Assembly: GCA_038373885.1 (NCBI GenBank)
Contig: JAWZYV010013174.1
Coordinates: 868,001 to 932,000, forward strand
Length of the DNA stretch: 64,000 nt
Reading direction: 5' to 3'
Source: Cheiracanthium punctorium
Taxonomy: Eukaryota > Arthropoda > Arachnida > Araneae > Cheiracanthiidae
Part shown: piece by piece, positions 1 through 12,000 of the stretch
How the letters are laid out: the number at the start of each line of letters is the position of its first letter
Position numbering within the stretch: the first letter of the stretch is position 1
Translations under genes and position numbers: made by a program
The notes under the pieces: generated by a model
The model's input: only the letters and a program-made list of their open reading frames with translations
Databases searched by the model: none
What the model was told of the DNA's origin: nothing

Positions 1-154
1 ACCCCTTAGAAAGTCCCCCAAGGTCGGCAACTCCACTCCCCGACCTAGATCCCTAGCGTAAATGACCCACATTTCCGTTTTCTTTTTTCTACACAATGAC
101 AAAAAATCCGTTATTTTAGGTATAAATGCCGTTTAGAATAGAAGAGACACATAG

Positions 155-345
155 GGATGAACGCGAGAAGTCTGGCATTGTCTCGCGTTCTTTGCGAGAC
201 GAGGCAGGCATTTTTTTTTTTTTTTTTTTTTTGCGCGGGACGAGAGGCGAGGCAACAGAGGAAATATTTTGCGAGACGAGACAGAGTCTTATCTCACGCG
301 AGATTTCTCGCGAGAATTTCTCGTCTCGCATTAATTTACGATACG
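155..345. repeat. CTCGCGAG / GAGACGAGAC-rich repeat block
   Basis: A GC-rich patch in AT-rich surroundings, made of short inverted and direct motifs such as TCTCGCG, GCGAGACGAG and the palindrome TCTCGCGAGA, interrupted by a run of about 22 T. A related block lies at 2291-2372. The open frames across it (both strands) contain only shadow peptides with homopolymer runs. It looks like a dispersed repeat or an expanded simple repeat; the family is not recognised. Confidence 0.5.
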
Positions 346-479
346 AATTACTTTTCAATCAGCATTGCAGTGCTGTATTTAAGGAGGTATGCATCCTGAG
401 AAGGGAGCAAACACTTTGCCTGAAGCCTCTCCCGTTTAACTTGCGTCTCATTTGCTATCGTTCCTGGTAAACTGTCAGC

Positions 480-2230
480 ACTCTACAATGCACACAAACA
501 CTAACATTTAAAATTAGGACAGCACGAGGGATATACCGGGAAAAAGAAAGAAAAAAGAGAAGTGGGGAAGACAGAAAAATAATAAGTAAACAGAGGAAAG
601 GCGGTGCGGTAAGTCCAATGCCTGACCACATCTAGAGGGGACCTAGGGGCACAAACTTTGGGGAGCTCTTTTACTATCACAAGCATTTTAACCTGTTTTT
701 GACCGCTGTTGAGTTTCGCAATGCAAAGCTTTTTTAAGATTTCCTGAATTGAATTTTACTTATATTTGAGCAAGCTACATTTAAAATTTATTTTTATTTT
801 GATATTTGTAACCCATTTGTATCATTAGCTCATATTAACGCCAAGTCAGGGATGGCTATTATATGACACACGTGTCCAGGGATGGCTATTATATGACACT
901 CCATTTCGAACTTTTGAATTTCATTTAAGAATCGATAAAACTATAATATAATACTTCAATAACCTTTATAAAAGAAATATGTTTATATTTTTCATCATTT
1001 ATGCTTAGTCGTTTTCCGTGTAAAACGTTTTCCACTTAAAAGGTTTGATCAAATCCGGGAAAAGTTCTTAGTATAACGCACACATTTTAAAGAAACAATT
1101 CATTTATTAATCTAAGCCTAGAATTCGGTGCTTGTAGATAAAAACCAATGGCATTCAATTATCTTGTCAAATAACCCTTTTTTAGATTATTCTTTAAATT
1201 AACCTCCCCCTCCCCAACTGATCACTGATGTCAACATACATATTCGGTTTCATAGTTCTGATAATTGTCGTTTTTTGTAAATATTTAGATAGCTTAAAAA
1301 TGAGGTTTTGAATTGCAAGTGAGTTTTAATGTCTAATTCATGTTTACGAATAATCCGGAATTATGAATAAGTTATTCAAGTACGCGCTTTCATTATTTTT
1401 TCATGGAAAAAATTTCAAACATACTTAGAATGTTGGGCTATAATTATTACATTTTTTTAAACAGTTGATGCAAGTATGCCTACTTTGATATTTTATGCCC
1501 TAATTGCGTAATTAATAATTGTGATTTAACTTATAATATTGGCTACATTTCATCAAAATGGATGAATGCGTATGTAATTAAATCTTATGAATATATTTCA
1601 TTCTCTTAAATAAATTTATATTTATAAATAAAATGTTTCATCAGTTATTAAAAGTGCTTCTTTCACTATAAACCAAGCTATGCTAACGTAAATGAATGAT
1701 CTACTGGAGCGATTTCGCTAATACAACCGTGGGTCTCAGCGGAGCATTCAAAGATCCATGATGAGACACAACACAGGTCACTAGTCTTCTCTGATATCTC
1801 TTCTTTTTGATGGTGTGAATGAACAAGTTAAACTCGGGTTTCCGATTAAATATGAAACCCATATCTCATACACTAAAACGAGAGGGGGGATAAGCAGGCT
1901 TCACTATAATTATCCCGTCCCAAATTGAAACTTTTATGAATTCACTATTCAGCACATTGCGGCGGCTTAATTAGATTAAAATTTTATTTATGCAACATGT
2001 CCTGAGTTCTTCATCATTTCTGACAAAATTCAAAGCTTTAAATAATTTCAAAAGCAAATGAAACTCTCACCAACCATACATTTTACGCAGTTCCGGAAAT
2101 AAATAAATAAAAACAAATATTTTTTCGGAGTCTTGTCACATTATATATACCGATTAAATCTGAATTTTTATCACTTCAAATGCACGTAATGGTAAAATGT
2201 ATAACTAATTGCTATTATTAATATTAATTT
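480..2230. other. AT-rich DNA without recognisable genes
   Basis: No frame here has recognisable domains and base composition is mostly AT-rich. The only structure seen is the 30-bp-period duplication at 847-899. I see no RNA gene or transposon boundary. Confidence 0.5.
847..899. repeat. Two-copy 30-bp tandem duplication with E-box
   Basis: A 23-base sequence beginning CAGGGATGGCTATTATATG occurs at 847-869 and again at 877-899, giving a period of 30 bp. The spacer carries ACACGTGT, which contains the palindromic E-box CACGTG. A local slippage duplication is the simplest reading; a paired binding site cannot be excluded. Confidence 0.75.
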
Positions 2231-2290
2231 TCAATAAAATAGTATTAATGTTACGAAAAATATGCTAACAAAATCGCAGCCCTTAAGTTT

Positions 2291-2372
2291 ACGAGACTCG
2301 CGAGAGGTCTCGCGTCTAGCGCGACACGAAACAGGCAATTTCTCTGCGAGACGAGACGAGACAGGATGACTT
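2291..2372. repeat. Second CTCGCGAG / GAGACGAGAC block
   Basis: Shares the motifs ACTCGCGAGA, GGTCTCGCG and GCGAGACGAGACGAGAC with the block at 155-345. Both sit abruptly in AT-rich DNA, consistent with copies of one dispersed repeat. Confidence 0.5.
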
Positions 2373-2689
2373 ATCTTATTTATAACAGGTATTCTTAGAT
2401 TATTTCTCGAAGAAAACTTGCATACTTTTCGTAAAATTAAAAAAAAAAAACCATATAAAACTCTCCAGTTTCCTGTGTCAATATTTTCAAACAGCACAAT
2501 TTATAGTTTTTTCTAAAATTGTAAGCAGACCTTTGCTATTTTCAAGATCAGTGACCTGTTGATAGCTGTTGGTTTAGCATTAATTCATCTTGTACCGAAT
2601 GCTGGGCAGATTATTTTATTTAACGCTGTTTTATTTCCATTTGAGACACTTTATATTTCCTCTTCCGACTGCTTTCGGACGTGCACAGC

Positions 2690-3560
2690 AATCCACTTTT
2701 TCCATTCTGTGTAAGATGTGGCACCTAGAGCTAGACTTGTAGTCCTTCATCCCTTGACCCATGTAGTTCAGACAGCGTTTCCGGGACTTACATTTAGTGT
2801 TTATATGATCATTTTCTTGGCACTAGAAACACTTCTATTGCCTTAGGTTCTCTTGAACCCGCATTTTACACCAGTCCAGGCTTATGCGCTCTAGACCCAG
2901 TAGCTCATGAAAGGCTTTAGAGGATAATTCTATCACTATGTAGAGCGTGTACCTCTTTTTCATGCAGTACCGGGTGGTAACTTCATTAACTGCCAGTTTC
3001 CCTTGGTACCTTATGGCTTCGATGACAGTATTGCCATCGAATTCCCATGCACCATTAGTCAGGCAAACTTGAGGCTTTCCAGGATAGGTTTCTTGTTGGT
3101 TCGATATTTCAGCTTTTCGCCGCCCGATATTTCCTGGTTAATCTTTTCCAATTCTGCATCTGTCTCTGTCCGTATAATAAAGCCCTCCTTCTTTGCTTTT
3201 CTGGACCTAGAACTTTGGCTTCCGCCGGATTCACCTCCCTGTGCACCTTGCTACTTGCGCACAATCCTATGGTTGCATCGAAGAACAGGACATGTTCGAA
3301 TGCGGTACTCTTGCAGGGCGCAGTCGCTTTTGGAGCATTTGGAAGTGACCAACCAACCTGCGACTGCCACTTGCGCTTTTATGGGGTTTGCGTCGTATGA
3401 TAGTGGCCCACCTGCCACTATCTAGTGGCCCGCTTGCCACCTGCTCTGCGGGCTTTTCTTTCTGGAGATTCGCAATCTGGGCGCTCAGGGCAGTTGGCCC
3501 GCAATGTTCTGCTCAGGCTACACGGCAAGCAAGATTAATACTTTCCTATCTTACTGAAGG
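2690..3560 (-). pseudogene. Non-LTR retrotransposon gag (ORF1) remnant
   Basis: On the minus strand a single reading frame from about 2968 down to 2640 gives a gag-like stretch ending in zinc knuckles. It runs through LYIVIELSSKAFHELLGLER and then KCF(stop)CQENDHINTKC, a CX2CX4HX4C knuckle with a stop inside. A second knuckle follows with correct spacing, but three of four ligands are replaced (C-x2-Y-x4-M-x4-S). Upstream, in shifted frames, is a charged segment (AELEKINQEISGGEKLKYR) and more decayed coding. The order (conserved hydrophobic segment, then CCHC knuckles) is typical of Jockey/CR1-type ORF1, an RNA-binding protein of LINEs. Stops and frameshifts make it dead; no reverse transcriptase is adjacent, so this is a fragment. 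The class is inferred from pattern, not a search; an LTR gag is the alternative. Confidence 0.55.
3401..3444. repeat. Two-copy 22-bp tandem repeat
   Basis: The unit TAGTGGCCCACCTGCCAC is followed by a near copy, TAGTGGCCCGCTTGCCAC. Each unit is itself a short imperfect inverted repeat (TAGTGG...CCACTA). It lies inside the decayed gag region and probably arose by slippage. Confidence 0.6.
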
Positions 3561-3639
3561 TACTAGTGTGTTTCCTGGATGGATAAGAGAACCGTTCTTC
3601 AAACAAGAAAGATGGCTTTATTTTCTTTAAGAAAAAGCT

Positions 3640-6600
3640 TTTATGACATTACTTTGACATTTATTGTGCAGTAGTCGAGGGATTATCTCGAGAAATTCTG
3701 ATTTTTGAATACTTTTTTTCGAGTCGAATTTCGAGTATTTACGAAAAATCATGTAAAATAAGTTTTGTGAATATTTGTTTAAAAAAAAAAAAAAACATAC
3801 ATTTTCTCAGGACAAAAACTAGCTCGTTCCCAAAGGTAAGAGTGTTATATAGTATTAAGCCTTCTGTTAGTTAGAACGCGTCAAAATCGAAGGTCCAGAA
3901 TATTCTGGTGTATTTTAGATCACTTTAAATTATTCCACAGAATTCTTGAACATTTTACAAAATTTTTAAATTCAGTTCCCAGTTGCTTCACAGACTTTCT
4001 ATTATAGGCTCAATATTTTTGAACATTCTTAAACATCCTGGAAAATTCTGTCTGGAGTATTCTAGAACATTCGAAAATTCTGGACCGTCTCGTCCACTTC
4101 GTCTTTCTATTGGGATATACTTCTCCTCTATATCAGTCTATTGGCATGATGCCCTCTTTTGACTCTCATACCTCAGATGCAAATTCCTGAATTCCCAAAC
4201 CGAATTTTCTTCATGGACGGGAGTAAAAGGCTGGCTTACCTTATAACTTCCATGGGGCTGATCTAATTAGTTGTTGAATTATAGCAAGACCTACGCTTAC
4301 ATTGAATATATATTTTGTTTCCCATGAAAGTCTACTGCCGTGCGTTGATTCCATATCTTCTAACCGAAACTGCATCAAACTGGAACCTTCCTCATGGATG
4401 GGAGTGAAAGGCTACTATACCACATAACCCACATTCGGTTATATTTTTGCTTTTAAATTGTAGAGGCAAACACAAAACTGTGTTTTGTTTTATTTTATAT
4501 ATGCTTTTTAATTGACTATGGCAAATTATGATGTACGCTTTTGAAGCACCCGGTATTCTTCCTCATCTGTAGCGATTGAGATAGACATTTGATGATATTA
4601 GAAAATTTAGTATTCACTACAGCTTTATTTAACTGAATACTAACAGGAAAACTTTTATGAATGTGATAGATGAAATTTGCTTAAATATTAGCAGAAGTTT
4701 CAAAATGTAACAGGTGAACTAAAATGATTTTGTATTATTTCTCGTCAACTAATTATCTCAAACTACAGTATTTTTTCCGAAAGTGTATAAAAGGAAAAAA
4801 AGAAAGTGTATAAAAGAAATATTGCTTCTTAGATAAAATTGTAAAGAAAATAGGTGTACTTGCACATACAATGGAATTCTTCCTCTGTCAAATTTATGCT
4901 GTAAAACAAAACTATATAATGAAAATGAATGGGTTATTTTATAATGAAAATGATGAGTTATTTTATTTAAATGAGTTATTTTATGATCATGTGGCCTTGT
5001 TTATGATTCTTAAAATAAGAACGTTAGAAAGTGTTTATTCATTTTAAATCATACTCATAAATGGAATGAAATTTATAGTTTTTTTTTTTTGGAATACCTG
5101 TTCTAAAATGGACTTTTTGTGTTCATCAACGCGATTCTTAAAATAAAAGTTGAAGCCACGTGATTGTAAACAGAAAAGAAAATTCAAGAAAGCATTCTGA
5201 AACAATTTTTTCATTAATTTTTTATTCAATCATAATTTTTATAAATATTTTAAAGTGATATTGCCTCTAAACGATGTGCTCTGCCTAAACCGTTTTATTA
5301 TTTCACATAATATGCTCGCTCCCTTTTCCAGATAAAATTCCAACTTAACCAAGCATTTAGATCAGAAAATAACACAACGCCGGGGAAATAAATTTTAAAA
5401 ACTACCGCTCTAAGGAGACTGAGCCCCCCCCCAACCCCTCCACATCATTGTTTTACCCGAATTTTATTTTTAGCGTAGCAGGTTTCTGGAGAAAAATTGG
5501 ATCGTTAGGAGGCGCATCATATAAACGGGAAAAGGGAAAATAAGCTTTTCCTTTGCAGACTCCCGTTTGTTTCTCTTCACGTGAAAAGCAAAAGAGGTAA
5601 ACCATCTGCGAACTTTCTCGAACAACAATCAGTATATTCTGAATAGTATATGCCGGTTTTACGATACGAAGGCCGTAGCACCGTAATAGTGATACGGGGG
5701 ACGGAGTTGTTTGGTGGGGGAGGGGGATTGATGATTTAGAACTCTGCCGCTGTTATCGTGTTAATGAATGATTTGTCTAAAGGCACAAAAATGCGCCATG
5801 AGATTGTGAAAAAAGAATATGTTAGTGCGCTGCGATTAAAGTGTGTTTAGCGTTAAATTTATGTTGCATATTCATGTGAAGACAATAGCGTGCGTTTATT
5901 CCAATTAAGGTGGGGAGAATAAATTTATTTTGCATTAGTTAGAGTTATAAAACAACTGGCGCAGCGTTATATTTTGCGTTATCCTACGATGCAGATAACC
6001 GATAAAGTGTTCGCGGTTTCAGTCTGCTCCATATCCTAAAATAAATAATGTTATAAGAAAATTGCAATTATTTTCTTAAATATACTTTGCCAGTTTCATA
6101 TTTTGAAGAAATATTCATCATTATAGCAATCTTTTAACAAGGCATTTTCAAGAAAAATTTAATTTATAGTACAGTTTGAAGAGTTGTCTGATAATAACTT
6201 ATTTTAAAAATATGTTTGTTTGTTTTTTACTTAATCTGCAATAATCATTAAAATATTATTTTAATTTTACGCAGTACAGTAATTACAGTAATTATTATAT
6301 GGTACATAAAATGTTGTTCCATTAACCCTTGCAAAAAGTCAGATGAAATTAAAGAGAAAGTGCTACATGCTTAGTTAGACGTACTTAGAATAGAATAAAA
6401 CTTTTACTTTCTGTGAATTAAAATATTATATTGCAGAAATTATTTCAAGACTTCACCTAAAGTCTTTCTCAAAATTTCTTTGGCATCAGTGATTTATTTT
6501 GAACTATTTAATAAGAATAATAGAAATAATTTCAAATGTACCATAAAATAGTTCTTCCACAACGTATTTCTGTCAGGAATCTGATTTCCTAAAATAATAG

Positions 6601-7950
6601 TATAACCTTTTATTTTCAGGGTTTTTTTTTACAAAGCAATAATAATAGCAATTAATATTATTTTAACTTTAAAATAGTTATATTACTTGAAATATCTGTG
6701 ATTAAAATATTAAAAGGAGAGCATTATCTTAAGATTGTTCACCTGTAAATTTTCCAAAACAAGATTCGTTAGCTGTGTGATCTGTATGCTCATATACTGA
6801 AACTATTTAGTATTTCCAGTAAGCGAACACAGTACAATGCAAATTAAGAAGTGATTATTCTTCTAGGGAAGGGCATATGTCCAGGGAGACCAATTAAGCC
6901 TAAAGTAGCTTCCTATTGCATTGAAGAAATTACCGTTGCCAATCTAAAAACTCTTCAATCCTTGCTTTTTTAAAATTATATTACTCACAGGTTTTATTCA
7001 CTCCCTATAGGTTTATACAATTAAGTATCGTATTTTGGAATCACTAAAAACAAGGCTGAAGTTCACATCACATGTTTTGGAGCATGCTATTCTAAGTGTT
7101 TGTTCATAATATTAAAGTTTTCAGTCTGTACGTTTCAGTTAAGTAACTAGAAAATATACTGTTTCCTATACCCCTACCTAAGACCTCATCCCGAGGAGAC
7201 TTGATATTTGAAGCCTATCTAGAAACTGAAGCACCTCTATTTTTATTGCTTACTTTCCGCCCTTCTTTTCAAAATGCTCGAGCCTACGTCATTAGACCTG
7301 AAAAATATAACGCCCTTAATAACGAAATTACTATCTTCTGGAAAATTACCGTCTTGAAGAGGAGACATTCTTCTTGATTTTGAAACTTGCTTGGGCAAAG
7401 AATTATGGAACGCACTTCTGTTCGCTATAACCGGAGGCGCTTTGTGAAGATCCAGAGCTCCTTAATTAATACAATCCGTAATCGATAATCAGCATCGATC
7501 TTCGTTAAATATGACTTTGCTTTATTACTGCCTGTAAGACACGAAGAATACGAAAAATTAATGATGAATAACGAGATATGTTATGGAATGCTGGGAGAAG
7601 AAATAAATAATGATAATAGCGATTTACGAGCTGGCGAAGAAGCAAATGCTAGATTTCCAGATCTTTTTTTTTTTTCAATTTTCTTTTAATCACTTTACAG
7701 GAAAACTTTGGTCTAATTCAGTAAATAATTATAGCGTTTAAGTGAATTGACTGTAAATGAAAAATAGGAAACGAAAACATAAGGATAAACTATTTTATTA
7801 TCATTTTAATTTTTAGTTGAAAGCATGGTAGTATAATACAGAAACATTAACATTTACTGGGTTAATATTGGGGCATTGGTATCCCACTTATCAAGAAGTC
7901 ATACTCTAGTTTGAGAGACATGTTTCCAAGCTTTCGATTTTCGTTAAGGC
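3640..7950. other. AT-rich DNA without recognisable genes
   Basis: No coding region is supported. The first part (about 3880-4090) is rich in ATTCTGGA/TTCTAGAA words, including a three-unit heat-shock-element-like sequence at 4060-4072. Two related stretches at about 4198-4240 and 4388-4425 share CATGGA(C/T)GGGAGT(A/G)AAAGGCT, an old direct duplication. The rest has poly-A/T runs and simple AT-rich sequence. Confidence 0.45.
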
Positions 7951-7959
7951 AAATTGCGT

Positions 7960-8160
7960 GAGGGCTACAGCATAAGGTATGCCTTGAGTGTAGGTCTTTT
8001 CAAAAGGCAATAACGCGCATTCACGTTATATCTCGGGCAAACCTCCTGAAACTACACACCGTTAGATCAAAACGACCGAACTCTGAACTATCATACTTTA
8101 GCCATCTGCTTCTGTTCAGCGTCTAACCCACTTGGCCATGCGCTGGCAGACATGAGTCCA
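7960..8160 (-). repeat. Probable tRNA-derived SINE fragment
   Basis: On the minus strand, 8138-8122 reads TGGCCAAGTGGGTTAGA, a good match to the tRNA/pol III A box (Leu/Ser-type). About 70 bases further, GTTCGGTC is a weak B-box candidate. The body is GC-richer than its flanks. No clear target duplication or tail was found, so the borders are approximate. A diverged SINE head is more likely than a functional tRNA because no cloverleaf is evident. Confidence 0.4.
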
Positions 8161-8169
8161 GAATGATGA

Positions 8170-10350
8170 AAGAACTTCTATATTAATTTCGACCTAAGGC
8201 CATCTGCCTAAGCATTTGCTTACTTATTCTCCAAAGGACTTTATTTTTTATCCGTATAACTTTGTTTCTTAAACAGTACTTGTGTTGTGCAGTTTAAGTT
8301 CTGATTTAATATAATATCAGTTAATTTTTACGTTATCACGTGCGGAGAAAGTTCATGTCAAACTTAAAAGTATGTGCATCCTCTTACTGTATAGTACACA
8401 GTGTGTACGCTGGTAGATGGGGAAAAGGAATGGAGACAAAAGTTACCACAACTTCCATTTCCACTAGAACGGAGTATCTCTAATCTCTGGAGGGCCATGA
8501 ATTTTGATGATAACAGTTTCAAAGCAATCCACCTGAACAGTCAGTCTCTCATATTCTAATAATAATAGCTTTCACATATAATAACTGTTAATACATGTAT
8601 ATAAAATTTAAAATAAAGAAAGCTGAAATGTTATGCTTTAAAGAAAGTGCTTTATTATTTAAAATGTTTAATAAAGAAGAATTATAACAAAAGGAATTAT
8701 TCATTAATATGCTTAATAATTTCAGAGGCACCTCTTAACGGTGTAGTTCCAAAAAAAAAATCATGCGATTTTGGTACATAAGTATAATTAAGCTAATTAT
8801 ATCAGGTACTTCAACATTTTGAGACTGTCTCTTTACAAGCTGTACTATATACTGAAATAAACGATAAGCCTGTATCAATTACAAAACTTTTAGAAAAAAT
8901 TCTTAAAAATCGAAAATTTTGCAAAACGTGCCACTCTCAGAAAATTGTGCGGTGCAGTTCCATGTTTAAGAATTTTTTCTGAAAGCTTCAGAAAAGGCAC
9001 AGTTTTTTCGCTTATTACAGTGCGTAATGCAACCTATAAAGAACCATCTCTATTTTTTTCGAGACCCTGGTGCTATTAGTTTATTTCAATTTGTGTACCG
9101 AGACCAAAAACAGTTTTTTTTTTCTTCGAACTACAGCCTTACTTGAAATGATCGTTTTATGCTTAACATTAGAACTCTAGTCTTAATTTATTAGAGATAA
9201 TTTTTATTTGAAAATACTATTATGTCATTTTACTAATAACTTCAATAAGTTACACATTGAAAATAAAATTTTAAGTGTTTTCATACATATATATTGGAAT
9301 GTTGTGAAAACATGTTTTTAATTTCTTTAACGTTGCCAAGTATTTAAAAAATGCTAATAACTGAAAATCAAGTTTGTGATAGTTTTTGTTAGCATTAGAA
9401 AATTAGAAAATTAAAGGAGAGAGTATTAAATTGTGCTATTTAAGATCCTAATTAATTTTAATTATATTTTAATATCTGGTATCTTAGTTATCATAATGTA
9501 CGATACTTATTTCCAATTGCAATGGAAAAATTCACTAAACGCTTCTTTTTATTACATCATTAAAAAATAATTACATACCTTCTGAATGATTATTGCGAAT
9601 CATGGACTTAAGTATTCATTTTTTTCCAGCCAAAAGAGAGGGAAAGAATACTTAGTTATTGAAAATGTCCAATGTTTAAACTGCAGAAAAAATATGATGC
9701 CATATAAAACATTTTTTTTTTTGGGGGGGGGGTGGAGATCATTATTTGAAGATCTTAGTCAAAAACAACAAATATATAAATTACAATTGCGTCCTTATGT
9801 TTCATTTGAGTGAATTGAATTATGTTTCTATAAGAATACGTGTATGATAAATATATATTTTTTTAAAGTTAAAACATGTAAAGTTAAAACATGAAGCATG
9901 TGTGTTTTGCTTCACGTTTCATATTTTAAAAGTAAAATTTTAGTAATAAATTGGTTTATTATAAATCCACTTAAGCCATGAAAATCTTCTGTTTCATTTT
10001 ATTAAATAGTTAAGTGAATTTCTAAATTCCCCTTAACTGTAATTTTGTTAAGCTATACAGAAAATTACAAAAATCTTACTGCAATCTTCTTATTATAATT
10101 AATATTTAATTACAGTTATAGTCATATAACACGGTGTATAACATTAAAAATTTCAGAAAAAAGTCTATGTTATTACATAATTAACTATCCTTTATATACA
10201 GAAAAAAGAAACGTGACATTTGATTGAATTGACAAATTTTCCGTTCATTAAGTGGAAAATTTTCTATATTCGACGTAATTATCAATGAATCAAACACATT
10301 TTTGTTATTTATTTGATATTTTGTTATTTGATTTTATTTATTAATTTTTT
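8170..10350. other. AT-rich DNA without recognisable genes
   Basis: Only shadow frames are present. One imperfect inverted repeat (8887-8907 with 8965-8985) and a 15-bp two-copy repeat near 9867-9892 are the visible structures. Confidence 0.45.
8887..8985. repeat. 21-bp inverted repeat, 57-bp loop
   Basis: The left arm 8887-8907 and right arm 8965-8985 (TTTAAGAATTTTTTCTGAAA plus G) pair at 20 of 21 positions. AT-rich arms make chance plausible. No target duplication was found. Confidence 0.4.
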
Positions 10351-10351
10351 T

Positions 10352-11424
10352 AGTACAAGAAAAAGTTTAAATAAAATTCGTTCGTTCGAAATCTACAGTT
10401 ATATGTCTCGAGTTTTTATATGAAATAAATAAAAAATGTTCAAAAATGCTCAAAAATACTTCCTAACATTACATTAGTTAAGTCAAATTCAAGTACATGC
10501 TCTCATTTGTTAATCTTTTTGCTGCACATCCCACTACTTTTCAATATAACGTAAAAATATACGAAAATTTGAGCAACCCTCGATTTGAGCGAGGACTTTT
10601 TTTTTTAAATATTTAAAAGCATAATCCAATTTTTCCGCGTTCAGCGGTTCATTTAGGCTTTTTTATGGTGTTAATTGTTCGTATAGGTCTCGGTTAATAC
10701 AGATGGTGATACTTTTCCATATTTCTATGAATTTATTTTGTTTTGTAGGCATATCTCTCACTCTTTTGAAAGCTCAAAGATGTCCCACAGGACGCATTTA
10801 CAGAGTAATGAAAACTATGTTCCTGCTGACATTTCCGACATTGATAGGAGTTCTGACTCGGATTTAAAGTGTACATTGCAGGATGATTTCTCGGATTTCC
10901 TCGATGAATCTGAAGATTGGAAATTTGTCATCCTGAACTTCATTTCTAGTAAAATTTTGTAATATTTTGCCAATTTTCATTAGTATGCATCTTTTACATC
11001 ATAATTTAACCGAAATCAGTTTTCATAAATTCGTTTTTAGATAATTATACTTCGATTTTAGTTAGCTGACGACCTCTTTTATGATCTAATTCTTTCTCTT
11101 TTACGGAAAATCATCACATAGTTTAAGTCTACATATTATTGTTGATATGAAATATGTAACAAAATAATTCGAAATTTTTTAAACTAATTTGATAAAAAAA
11201 TAACAAATTACGCTGTGAAAGGATTAAAAGGAAAAAAAAAACATTTCCCCCCTCTTTTTTTAAGTATACGAAAAAGCTTTAAATAAAATTCGTTCCTTAG
11301 TAATGTATAGTTGTATGTCTTGAATTTTTACATGAAATAAACAAAAACTGTCCAAAAATGCTCAAAAATACTTATTAACATTACATTATATACTTCAACT
11401 TAAGTATAACTTCTCATTTATTAA
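10352..11424. repeat. Direct duplication, two copies about 910 bp apart
   Basis: The segment 10352-10514 recurs in the same orientation at 11262-11424. Shared words include TTTAAATAAAATTCGTTC, ATGCTCAAAAATACTT and TAACATTACATTA. Similarity is roughly three quarters by eye. The copies may be an old segmental duplication, repeats bounding an unrecognised element, or fragments of one family. The interval holds one short acidic open frame (10738-10962) but no polymerase or integrase. Confidence 0.6.
10738..10962 (+). CDS. Short acidic open frame of unknown function
   Basis: A 74-codon frame with an acidic Ser/Asp-rich centre (DISDIDRSSDSD, DDFSDFLDESED). A polypyrimidine tract ending in TTTTGTTTTGTAG lies at 10736-10748, inside the start of the frame, and could act as a splice acceptor, so the real coding part, if any, might begin there. 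Acidic N-termini of this kind occur in piggyBac-type transposases, but no catalytic region follows, so that is speculation. It lies between the two direct repeats at 10352-10514 and 11262-11424. It may not be a gene. Confidence 0.2.
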   Translation: MFCRHISHSFESSKMSHRTHLQSNENYVPADISDIDRSSDSDLKCTLQDDFSDFLDESEDWKFVILNFISSKIL

Positions 11425-11819
11425 AAGGAGAAAAAAAAAAGTTTTTTTTTTTTTTTTGTAACGTAAGAAAAACAAAATACGCAGGGTCCTTATGTTTTCT
11501 TGGACGGGCCATCCAGGCAGAAGTTTCTCCTCCCATTCGGAGCCGTCCTTTCCCTGATTTAATAAAACTCTTCGCTTCATGGGAACAAAAAATTGCGAGA
11601 AATAAAAGATAAAAAATAAAATGCTACATAAAAAATATATAGATAAAAAAAATCTCCAAATTGCCGTTCGGTAGGGCGAAGAATAATAAAAAAAAAAGTG
11701 GAAAAAAAATTTTGGAAAAGAAAAATCTAGAGTCGTTTTTATCGAACTCTGTGTGTGAGGCTTTGGGCTAAGGGAAAAGCAGAATAATTTGCATAGTGCA
11801 GGTTCGATCGCGTCTATCC

Positions 11820-12000
11820 GTGACGTCACGCTTCGACAATTAAAACGCGCCGGCGGGGCCTTTCGCCATTAATTCCACACAGCCACCCTCCGCTGGATGG
11901 TGGAATATGGAGGATAGGGACTAATGACTCGAGTTCCGCATCCATATTCATGCGATATCTCCCAGCGTGGTATCGCCGTTTGTGTAACCTAGACAGAATT
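11820..12000. promoter_or_regulatory. GC-rich island, candidate cis-regulatory element
   Basis: An abrupt GC-rich stretch with many factor-like words and no convincing coding. It contains a perfect CRE palindrome TGACGTCA at 11821-11828, GCCATTAATT, GGAATATGGA, the homeodomain-like CTAATGACT (11921-11929) and GCATCCATATTCATG (11938-11952). The last two recur together, in the same relative order but inverted orientation, at 60964-60993. That co-occurrence in unrelated flanks argues for constraint or a shared origin. Enhancer, insulator or Polycomb-type element are all possible; the function is inferred only. Confidence 0.4.

Noticed and set aside
116..470. Overlapping open frames near the left end on both strands
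   Set aside because: They follow from poly-T and the CTCGCGAG repeats; the peptides have Phe or Lys runs and no domain.
3003..3630. Plus-strand frames of up to 140 codons
   Set aside because: They are antisense shadows of the minus-strand gag remnant.
11395..11829. 144-codon minus-strand frame
   Set aside because: Poly-A/T-coded Phe/Lys runs dominate; composition explains it.
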